From: Bacilli bacterium
GTDB lineage: Bacteria; Bacillota_I; Bacilli_A; RF39; UBA660
Assembly: GCA_900768815.1 (NCBI GenBank)
Contig: CAAGEE010000005.1
Span: forward strand, 1 to 5,749
Reading direction: 5' to 3'
Length of the DNA: 5,749 bases
Shown here: in pieces, positions 1 to 5,395 of the stretch
Position numbering within the stretch: position 1 is the first letter of the stretch
Layout of the letters: each line of letters opens with the position of its first letter
Notes under the pieces: model-generated
What the model was told of the DNA's origin: nothing
The model's database searches: none
The model's input: only the letters and a program-made list of their open reading frames with translations
Translations under genes and position numbers: made by a program

Positions 1-3000
1 AATAAAGAATATCCTTTGTTTGACCAAGAATATGTTGTGTATGATACTGAAACTACGGGGTTAAATAGTGGCGTTGATCAAATGATTGAAATTGGGGCAG
101 TTAAAGTAAAAAATGATGAAATTATTGATAGGTTTGATGAGTTAATTGCTTGTCCAACACCTTTACCTAAGATTATAACAGAACTTACTAATATTACTGA
201 TGAAATGTTAGTGGGAAAAGATTCAGAAGAAAATGTAACCAAAAGGTTTTTAGAATTTTGTGGAGATTTGCCTTTAGTTGCTCATAATGCTCAATTTGAT
301 ATTTCTTTTGTAGCAAGTGCATGTAAAAAATATAATCTAGGCGAATTTAATAATACGGTTGTAGACACTATGGGACTTGCTAGAAATATGTATCCAACAT
401 GGAGAAATCATAAATTATCTACTTTGGTTAAAAATCTAGAAGTTGAATGGGATGAAGATAAACATCATAGAGCTGATTATGACTGCGAAGGAACTAGTAA
501 ATGTTTTTATAAAATGCTATATGAATTAAAGCGTCAAAATATTAATACCACGATAGATTTAGAAACTTTAGCAGATAAAGAAAATGCTATTAAATTTGCT
601 AGACCTTTTCATTTAACTGTAATTGCTAAAAATCCTGTGGGATTAAAAAACTTATTTAAGATAATTAGTTTAGCTAATACAAAATACTTATTTAAGGGTA
701 AAGATGCCAAGATTCCTCGGACTGATTTGATAAGTTTACGTGAAGGGTTAATCGTTGGTAGTGGTTGTATTAATGGTGAAGTTTTTGATAAGGGCTACGG
801 TATGAGTGATGATGACTTAAAAGATTTAATGAATTTTTATGATTATATTGAGGTTCAACCAGCTTCTGCTTGTTCACATTTAATTGGAGAAGATAAAAAA
901 TTTCATAGTGTAATGGAATATAATGGTTACGTTTCAAGATTGGTTAAACTTGCTAAAAGTATGGGAAAACTAGTTTGTGCAACCGGGGATGTTCATAATT
1001 TAAGACCGGAAGATTTAATTTATCGTAAAGTCATTGTTCATCAAAAAACTAATGGTAAAATTCATCCTTTAAATAGAGAAGGGATTGAACTACCTAATAT
1101 GTATTTTATGACTACTGAGGAAATGCTTGATGCATTTTCATTTCTAGGTGAAGATTTAGCTAAAGAAATAGTTATTACAAACACAAATAAAATTGCTGAT
1201 ATGGTTGAACATTTACAAATAATTAGAGATAAATTGTATACCCCAGTTTTGGAAAATAGTGCAGAAGTAACTAAAGAAATGGTTTATAATAAAGCACATG
1301 AAATATATGGTAATCCCCTTCCTAAAAATATTGAAGAAAGGTTGGAAGCAGAACTTGCAGGTATCATTGGTGGTGGGTATGATGTTATTTATCTAATTGC
1401 TGAAAAATTGGTTAAAAAATCAAATGAAGATGGATATTTTGTAGGTTCTCGTGGATCTGTTGGTTCAAGCTTAGTTGCTACGATGATGGGAATAACTGAA
1501 GTTAATGGACTTCCTCCACATTATGTTTGTCCAAATTGTAAGAAATCTTATTTTGAAGACGAAGCTGGTGAGAGTCTGGCAAGCCTTTATCCGTCAGGTT
1601 ATGATATGCCTGATAGGACTTGCGAATGTGGTACAAAACTAAAAAAAGAAGGACAAGATATGCCATTTGCAACATTCTTGGGATTTAAAGCTGAAAAAGT
1701 TCCAGATATCGACCTTAATTTTTCCGGGGATAATCAAGCTGATGCTCATAATCATGTAAAGGTATTATTTGGTGAAGATCATGCTTATCGTGCAGGAACT
1801 ATTTCAACAGTTGCTGAAAAAACTGCATTTGGTTATGTAAAAGCATATTGTGAAGATAAAGGTATTATTTTAAATAATACGGAAATCGAAAGAATTTCTA
1901 TTGGATGTACGGGAGTAAAAAGAACAACAGGTCAACATCCTGGAGGTATTATTGTTATTCCTCAGTATATGGATGTATTTGATTTTACACCATATCAGTA
2001 TCCTGCGGATGAACCTGATAGTACATGGTATACAACACATTTTGATTTCCATGCTATTCATGATAATGTTTTAAAACTTGATATACTTGGACATGATGAT
2101 CCAACAATGCTTAGATATCTAGGAGATACTACAGGTATTGATATCAAAAATGAAATACCTTTTGATGATAAAAATATTATTAGTTTATTTACATCACCGA
2201 AGGCACTTGGGGTAACGGAAGAACAAATTTTGTGTAAAACTGGTACACTTGGTATTCCTGAGTTTGGTACAAACTTTGCTATTAATATGCTTTTGGAGAT
2301 TAAACCAACTCATTTTGCAGATTTAGTTAAGATTGCAGGTTTATCACATGGTACCAATGTATGGCAAGGTAATGTGCGTGATTTGATTGTTAATAATGTT
2401 GCATCATTTAATGAAGTTGTAGGTTGTCGTGATGATATTATGGTTAGTTTAATTAACTATGGACTTGATCCATCTAGAGCCTTCAAGATATCTGAGTTTG
2501 TTCGTAAAGGAAAAGCCAAAAAAGAACCCGAGACTTGGAATGAACATGTTGCATATATGAGAGAATTTAGTGTACCAGAATGGTTCATTGAATGCTGTAG
2601 AAAAATAGAGTACATGTTTCCAAAAGCTCACGCTTGTGCTTATGTTATGATGGCATATCGTGTTGCTTGGTTTAAAGTTTATTATCCTTTGTATTATTAT
2701 TCAGCTTATTTTAGTATTAGAAGAAGTGACTTTGATGTTAATGCAATGCTTAAAGGATATGATGGAATAAAACGCAGACTTATTGAAATAAAGGAAAAAG
2801 GCTTTGGCGCATCTGCGAAAGAGTCTGCAGTGGGTGATACACTAGCAGTTGCTTTAGAAATGCTTGCTCGAGGTTTTTCATTTAAGAATATTGATATTAC
2901 TAAGTCATTAGCTAAAACATTCTATATTGATGAAGAAAATAAATGCTTATATTTACCTTTTATGGCATTAGATGGTTTAGGAGAAAACGTTGCAAATAAA

Positions 3001-3147
3001 ATAATTGAAGAAAGAGAAAAGAAACCGTTTTATTGTGTTGAAGACTTTCAAAATCGTGGAAAAGTTAATCAAACTACTATCAACGCTTTAAAGGAATTGG
3101 GTGTTTTTGAAGGAATGCCTGAATCTGCTCAACTTAGTTTATTTTAG
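1..3147 (+). CDS. polC: DNA polymerase III alpha subunit, PolC type (5' truncated by window edge)
   Basis: Replicative DNA polymerase of low-GC Gram-positives, carrying both 5'-3' polymerase and 3'-5' proofreading activity. Reading is open from base 1 (N-K-E-Y-P...), so the TTG at 16 is internal. The visible 1048 residues compare with about 1440 in Bacillus; the missing N-terminus would hold the OB fold and first half of the PHP domain. In fragment numbering: DEDD exonuclease with D15/E17 (YDTETTGL), D100 (HNAQFD) and H156/D161 (HRADYD); second PHP half at about 195-370 with GDVH (H332); GSRGSVGSS at 482; zinc knuckle C510, C513, C541, C543; catalytic palm aspartates D569 and D571 (PDIDLNFSG) and D694 (KLDILGHDD); RTTGQHPGG at 641; PKAHACAY at 874; a helix-hairpin-helix-like segment near 990; and a C-terminal beta-clamp-binding QLSLF. 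All catalytic residues in view are intact, so it looks functional. The stop is TAG. Confidence 0.98.
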   Translation, partial: NKEYPLFDQEYVVYDTETTGLNSGVDQMIEIGAVKVKNDEIIDRFDELIACPTPLPKIITELTNITDEMLVGKDSEENVTKRFLEFCGDLPLVAHNAQFDISFVASACKKYNLGEFNNTVVDTMGLARNMYPTWRNHKLSTLVKNLEVEWDEDKHHRADYDCEGTSKCFYKMLYELKRQNINTTIDLETLADKENAIKFARPFHLTVIAKNPVGLKNLFKIISLANTKYLFKGKDAKIPRTDLISLREGLIVGSGCINGEVFDKGYGMSDDDLKDLMNFYDYIEVQPASACSHLIGEDKKFHSVMEYNGYVSRLVKLAKSMGKLVCATGDVHNLRPEDLIYRKVIVHQKTNGKIHPLNREGIELPNMYFMTTEEMLDAFSFLGEDLAKEIVITNTNKIADMVEHLQIIRDKLYTPVLENSAEVTKEMVYNKAHEIYGNPLPKNIEERLEAELAGIIGGGYDVIYLIAEKLVKKSNEDGYFVGSRGSVGSSLVATMMGITEVNGLPPHYVCPNCKKSYFEDEAGESLASLYPSGYDMPDRTCECGTKLKKEGQDMPFATFLGFKAEKVPDIDLNFSGDNQADAHNHVKVLFGEDHAYRAGTISTVAEKTAFGYVKAYCEDKGIILNNTEIERISIGCTGVKRTTGQHPGGIIVIPQYMDVFDFTPYQYPADEPDSTWYTTHFDFHAIHDNVLKLDILGHDDPTMLRYLGDTTGIDIKNEIPFDDKNIISLFTSPKALGVTEEQILCKTGTLGIPEFGTNFAINMLLEIKPTHFADLVKIAGLSHGTNVWQGNVRDLIVNNVASFNEVVGCRDDIMVSLINYGLDPSRAFKISEFVRKGKAKKEPETWNEHVAYMREFSVPEWFIECCRKIEYMFPKAHACAYVMMAYRVAWFKVYYPLYYYSAYFSIRRSDFDVNAMLKGYDGIKRRLIEIKEKGFGASAKESAVGDTLAVALEMLARGFSFKNIDITKSLAKTFYIDEENKCLYLPFMALDGLGENVANKIIEEREKKPFYCVEDFQNRGKVNQTTINALKELGVFEGMPESAQLSLF

Positions 3148-3196
3148 ATAAATCAAGGAAAAACCAGTCTGTCTTTTGTAGTTTTGAAAGAAAAAT

Positions 3197-3225
3197 TTGA
3201 CAAGCGTTGTCGATTATGTTATAAT
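3197..3225 (+). promoter_or_regulatory. Promoter P1, consensus sigma-A type
   Basis: TTGACA at 3197-3202, a 17-base spacer and TATAAT at 3220-3225, with an extended -10 TG at 3217-3218. Both hexamers are perfect matches to the housekeeping consensus. Transcription would start near 3232 and give the 139-residue gene a leader of about 105 bases that runs through P2. No riboswitch-like fold is obvious in that leader. Transcription from P1 is inferred, not shown. Confidence 0.85.
3199..3211. promoter_or_regulatory. Possible operator: 13-base palindrome overlapping the P1 -35
   Basis: GACAAGCGTTGTC is a perfect inverted repeat (GACAA / TTGTC around GCG). It overlaps the last four bases of the P1 -35 box and the start of the spacer, a position where a bound repressor would block polymerase. 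P2 lacks a matching palindrome, so the two promoters might be controlled differently. A 5-base arm can arise by chance, so this is a weak call. Confidence 0.25.
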
Positions 3226-3275
3226 TTAGCTCCAATGTGGAAATACTATGAACAATATGATAAATTTACACAAAT

Positions 3276-3304
3276 TTGACAAAAAATGTAGTTTGTGGTA
3301 TAAT
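3276..3304 (+). promoter_or_regulatory. Promoter P2, consensus sigma-A type
   Basis: TTGACA at 3276-3281, a 17-base spacer and TATAAT at 3299-3304, with an extended -10 TG at 3296-3297. The expected start is near 3311, leaving an untranslated leader of about 27 bases before the ATG at 3338. It sits exactly 79 bases downstream of P1. The two promoters agree at about 26 of 35 positions from six bases upstream of the -35 to the end of the -10, including part of the spacer. Confidence 0.9.
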
Positions 3305-3322
3305 GTAATTGTTCGAGTAATT

Positions 3323-3328
3323 AGGGGG
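3323..3328 (+). promoter_or_regulatory. Ribosome binding site that sets the start of the 139-residue gene
   Basis: AGGGGG ends nine bases before the ATG at 3338. It lies downstream of P2, so it is present on transcripts from both promoters. The longer in-frame start at 3248 lies upstream of the P2 -35 box and has no such site, so 3338 is preferred. Confidence 0.75.
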
Positions 3329-3337
3329 TATGGAAAA

Positions 3338-3757
3338 ATGAAAGGATATGTTTTAGAATACGTCTGTGAAAATGAATTTAAAAAACTAGAAAGAGCGTTA
3401 AAGAAGTATAATATGTTAGCGTTTAAGAAATTGAATTTTGACTATTATCCTGCTTTAAGAAATGGTAACTTTGTTGGGGAATTAATTTCAGTAAATAAAA
3501 AAAATAGTACTGAAACTTATGAACTTAAATTACCAAGTGATAAGATGTTTGCTCAAATTCATGGTGAAGTTAAATTAGTTTATACTGTTCATAAAAAAGA
3601 CGAAGTTGTTGTTTTGGAAACTATTACACCATCTGATATTTTATTAGAAGGCCATAGATCTGAACTTACAACTTATAAAGGAATTATGATTTCTAAAGCT
3701 AATGCTTCAAAAGATATGTTTAAGATTGACTTACTTAATATGTTACAAGATAAATAA
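3338..3757 (+). CDS. Unrecognised 139-residue protein under tandem strong promoters
   Basis: I do not recognise the family. The protein begins MKGYVLEYV and ends NMLQDK. It has no signal peptide or membrane segment, so it is probably cytoplasmic. The N-terminal 30 residues are charged and look helical (FKKLERALKKY). The middle (about 30-110) alternates hydrophobic and polar residues and is likely beta-rich, for example GEVKLVYTVHKKDEVVVLE. A short helix probably ends it (FKIDLLNMLQ). An in-frame extension of 30 codons to an ATG at 3248 exists, but it would run through promoter P2 and lacks a ribosome binding site. The gene is monocistronic: two consensus promoters lie in front and a strong terminator begins nine bases after the stop, so high expression is likely. 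It sits where Bacillus carries rimP-nusA, but it resembles neither. Confidence 0.85.
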   Translation: MKGYVLEYVCENEFKKLERALKKYNMLAFKKLNFDYYPALRNGNFVGELISVNKKNSTETYELKLPSDKMFAQIHGEVKLVYTVHKKDEVVVLETITPSDILLEGHRSELTTYKGIMISKANASKDMFKIDLLNMLQDK

Positions 3758-3765
3758 TTGTTTAT

Positions 3766-3799
3766 AAAACTTAAGCTTCGGGGGTTGCTTAAGTTTTTT
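3766..3799 (+). terminator. Intrinsic terminator of the 139-residue gene
   Basis: A perfect 11-base stem (AAAACTTAAGC at 3766-3776 with GCTTAAGTTTT at 3787-3797), a 10-base loop (TTCGGGGGTT), and a T run at 3794-3799. It starts nine bases after the stop codon and isolates the gene from the tRNA operon. Confidence 0.9.
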
Positions 3800-3820
3800 G
3801 TGTTTTTTATTAAAAAATAC

Positions 3821-3849
3821 TTGTCAGAATAAAAATTTTGTGATAATAT
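3821..3849 (+). promoter_or_regulatory. Promoter of the tRNA operon
   Basis: TTGTCA at 3821-3826 serves as the -35 (5 of 6). The -10 is either TAATAT at 3844-3849 with a 17-base spacer, or GATAAT at 3842-3847 with a 15-base spacer and an extended TG at 3839-3840. Either places the start a few bases before the first tRNA at 3862, as is usual for tRNA operons. Confidence 0.65.
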
Positions 3850-3861
3850 TAATATTGTCAT

Positions 3862-3938
3862 GGACCTCTAGCTCAGTTGGTTAGAGCCCTCGGCTCATAA
3901 CCGAGTTGTCATAGGTTCGAGTCCTATGAGGTCCACCA
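3862..3938 (+). tRNA. tRNA with CAT anticodon, probably tRNA-Ile2 (lysidine-modified), often labelled Met
   Basis: A complete 77-base cloverleaf. The acceptor is GGACCTC/GAGGTCC with A73 and encoded CCA at 3936-3938; the D stem is GCTC/GAGC; the anticodon stem is CTCGG/CCGAG with loop CTCATAA and anticodon CAT at 3896-3898; the T stem is ATAGG/CCTAT. The body, especially GGACCT..TAGCTCAGTTGGTTAGAGC, matches from memory the Bacillus and Mycoplasma tRNA-Ile2 read as AUA after TilS converts C34 to lysidine. It carries the C4-G69 and C5-G68 pairs known as TilS determinants in E. coli. It is not the initiator: it lacks the three G-C pairs at the foot of the anticodon stem. Elongator Met remains the alternative. 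It is cotranscribed with tRNA-Leu six bases downstream. Confidence 0.95.
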
Positions 3939-3944
3939 TTTTAG

Positions 3945-4029
3945 GCAAGCGTGGCGGAACTGGTAGACGCGCTAGACTTAGGATCTAGTGGAATATTCTG
4001 TGGGGGTTCAAGTCCCTTCGCTTGCACCA
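3945..4029 (+). tRNA. tRNA-Leu (TAG anticodon)
   Basis: A complete 85-base class II tRNA. The acceptor is GCAAGCG/CGCTTGC with A73 and encoded CCA at 4027-4029. The anticodon stem is CTAGA/TCTAG with loop CTTAGGA, giving TAG at 3979-3981, which reads CUN codons. A long variable arm (GAATATTC core at 3991-3998) and the TGGCGGAA start of the D region are typical of leucine tRNAs. The T stem GGGGG/CCCTT ends in two G-U pairs, slightly weak but normal for function. It follows the CAT tRNA by six bases and shares its promoter. Confidence 0.97.
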
Positions 4030-4040
4030 ATATTGAAATT

Positions 4041-4069
4041 AAGCTCGAATGAATAATTCGGGCTTTATT
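4041..4069 (+). terminator. Probable terminator of the tRNA operon
   Basis: A 10-base stem (AAGCTCGAAT at 4041-4050 with ATTCGGGCTT at 4056-4065, one T-G wobble) around a 5-base loop, followed by a broken T-rich tail (TATTGTATATT). The hairpin is good but the T run is poor, so some transcription may continue into the gene at 4100, which has no clear promoter of its own. Confidence 0.65.
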
Positions 4070-4099
4070 GTATATTAAAAATATAAAGGGAGAATTTGT

Positions 4100-5065
4100 A
4101 TGGGATTATTTGATAAAGTTAAATATTATTTTTTTACCATTAAGGAAAATAAAAGATATAAGAAAATAAAGTCTTGTAATTTACCTTTTCCATTTTTTAG
4201 TAAAAGTGCTCCATCAATTGAATGGGTGAGATATTCTAGAAACTATAGGCGTTATTGTGCTGATACAAGTTTATTTTATTCTATTGGAGAAATAATAAGA
4301 ACTAGTGTTACATATCATTATAGGGTAGGACTTTATGAAAAAGGATTTCATAATCAAAAATTAAAGCATAGTCATTGCCATAGTTTTGAAGAAGTAGTAA
4401 AGGCTTTATATGATTATCCAGAAACATTTTCAGTTCCTAATGAGTTTTTAGATGAATATAGCAAACAAGAGTTGGATTATTTAAAAAAAGCTAAAAAATA
4501 CTTACAGTTAATTGAATTAAAAGATATTAAGCCTAGTAAAGAAAGAGAATTATTAGATGAAAAATGGAACGATGTCTATACTAAGAAACGTAAAAGTATT
4601 AAAGATTTATTATTCTTATTTAATTATCAAAAAAGATGGCGAAAAATAATATTTAATGAAGATTTAAAAAGGTATTCTAACGAAAACGTTCAAAAATATG
4701 ATTTTTGTCGATTTATGGACTTAGATAATGAAAAAGTTGCTAATGCTATCATGGATGGAGAAAAAAATTATAAAATAGATGTTAAATATTCATTTTCTGA
4801 GTCGTTTAAAAATCAAAAATATTTAGTTTCTTATGATAATAATTATTTAGGTATTGTAGAAATTGTGGATGAAAAAGTAATTAAATTTAAAGACTTAAGT
4901 GAAGATATGGTAAATTATAAATTAGCTGGTTTTAAAAGTTTTAAAGAATATAAAAATAGTATGAAAAAAGATTTTATAGAAGATGGTAAGATATTTAATG
5001 AAGAGTTTACAGATGAATCTTTAATTTGTTATGAAACTATAAAAGTAATAGAAAGATTCAAGTAA
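4100..5065 (+). CDS. 321-residue protein with a C-terminal ASCH-like domain and an unrecognised N-terminal region
   Basis: The start ATG follows GGGAG at 4088-4092 with a good 7-base gap. Residues about 205-321 have the layout of an ASCH domain: ANAIMDGEKNYKI resembles the I..G.K segment, then YLGIVEIVDEKVIKFKDLSE, SFKEYKNSMKKDF, and a closing FTDESLICYETIKVIERF like the F..V...F.V. strand that ends this fold. ASCH belongs to the PUA-like fold; members bind RNA or nucleosides, and some are RNA nucleases or acetylcytidine amidohydrolases. The exact role here is unknown. Residues 1-200 match nothing I know: rich in Lys, Tyr and Phe, with a His/Cys cluster (HSHCH, 90-94), a helical stretch near 115-140 and a basic one near 160-185. 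No signal peptide or membrane helix is seen, so it is probably cytoplasmic. Sampled 60-base lines are about 18-23% GC, versus about 30-40% in polC. Confidence 0.85.
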   Translation: MGLFDKVKYYFFTIKENKRYKKIKSCNLPFPFFSKSAPSIEWVRYSRNYRRYCADTSLFYSIGEIIRTSVTYHYRVGLYEKGFHNQKLKHSHCHSFEEVVKALYDYPETFSVPNEFLDEYSKQELDYLKKAKKYLQLIELKDIKPSKERELLDEKWNDVYTKKRKSIKDLLFLFNYQKRWRKIIFNEDLKRYSNENVQKYDFCRFMDLDNEKVANAIMDGEKNYKIDVKYSFSESFKNQKYLVSYDNNYLGIVEIVDEKVIKFKDLSEDMVNYKLAGFKSFKEYKNSMKKDFIEDGKIFNEEFTDESLICYETIKVIERFK

Positions 5066-5069
5066 TAAA

Positions 5070-5095
5070 CAGTGAAAAAATCACTGCTTTTTTTT
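5070..5095 (+). terminator. Intrinsic terminator of the ASCH-like gene
   Basis: Stem CAGTGA (5070-5075) with TCACTG (5081-5086), an AAAAA loop, one C, then eight Ts at 5088-5095. The stem is short but the T run is long. It begins five bases after the TAA, which is backed by a second in-frame TAA at 5066. Confidence 0.8.
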
Positions 5096-5296
5096 GACTT
5101 ATATATTTTTTACATCATTTTCGATATTTTTTTAATCTGTCTATTTTGTGGTATTGATGCAGTTATTTGTGAAAATAATAAAAACTATACTGATGTAGAT
5201 CTAGAAGATTATTCTAATAAAAAATCAAATATGTTTGATTGGTATAAATCATTAAATGAATTTCTAGTGAATATTGAAAGCTTGTTTGATAGTTAA
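5072..5296 (+). CDS. Doubtful 74-codon ORF, possibly a gene remnant
   Basis: It opens with GTG at 5072, inside the terminator hairpin and with no ribosome binding site; the next upstream in-frame codons are ACA and a stop, so no better start exists. The first 30 residues are strongly hydrophobic (LLFFDLYIFYIIFDIFLICL), but T-rich DNA gives Phe, Leu and Ile in this frame anyway. The last 45 residues (DVDLEDYSNKKSNMFDWYK, then SLNEFLVNIESLFDS) look more like real protein, acidic and helical. No family is recognised. It may be a small membrane protein, the tail of a decayed gene, or chance. No promoter precedes it, and the terminator would cut off transcription from the gene before. Confidence 0.25.
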   Translation: MKKSLLFFDLYIFYIIFDIFLICLFCGIDAVICENNKNYTDVDLEDYSNKKSNMFDWYKSLNEFLVNIESLFDS

Positions 5297-5342
5297 TTGT
5301 TTATTTGAAATAAGAACTTTTATTATGTTGTAATTGAAACGT

Positions 5343-5371
5343 TTGCTTTTTATAGGGGATCGTGGTATATT
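5343..5371 (+). promoter_or_regulatory. Promoter of the terminal membrane-protein gene
   Basis: TATATT at 5366-5371 is preceded by an extended -10 TG at 5363-5364. TTGCTT at 5343-5348 is a weak -35 at 17-base spacing; the extended -10 may make up for it. The start would fall near 5378, a few bases before the ribosome binding site. Confidence 0.6.
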
Positions 5372-5395
5372 AATGGTGAGAAAGGAGTTACTATC

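Noticed and set aside
16..18. TTG as a possible start of polC
   Set aside because: The frame is open back to base 1, and the residues before it fit the PolC sequence ahead of the exonuclease domain, so the gene begins outside the window.
1870..2061. 63-codon reading frame on the - strand
   Set aside because: It lies wholly inside conserved polC, has no ribosome binding site and a composition expected of an antisense shadow.
2449..2631. 60-codon reading frame on the - strand
   Set aside because: Antisense to the conserved PolC polymerase region; no promoter or ribosome binding site.
3235..3279. 14-codon leader peptide (MWKYYEQYDKFTQI) on the P1 transcript, suggesting attenuation
   Set aside because: Only about three bases lie between the P1 start and the ATG, leaving no room for a ribosome binding site, and no alternative hairpins or run of one amino acid is seen.
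3248..3337. 30-codon N-terminal extension of the 139-residue protein
   Set aside because: It would contain promoter P2, starts upstream of the P2 transcript and has no ribosome binding site; the ATG at 3338 has one.
3673..3861. 62-codon reading frame on the - strand
   Set aside because: It crosses the terminator and the tRNA promoter and overlaps the 139-residue gene; no initiation signals.
3862..3938. Initiator tRNA-fMet
   Set aside because: The acceptor starts with a G-C pair at position 1 and the anticodon stem lacks the three consecutive G-C pairs, both against an initiator.
5298..5325. Hairpin around TTATTTGAAATAA followed by TTTTATT as a terminator
   Set aside because: The stem is almost all A-T with a bulge and a tiny loop; in such AT-rich DNA this is expected by chance.
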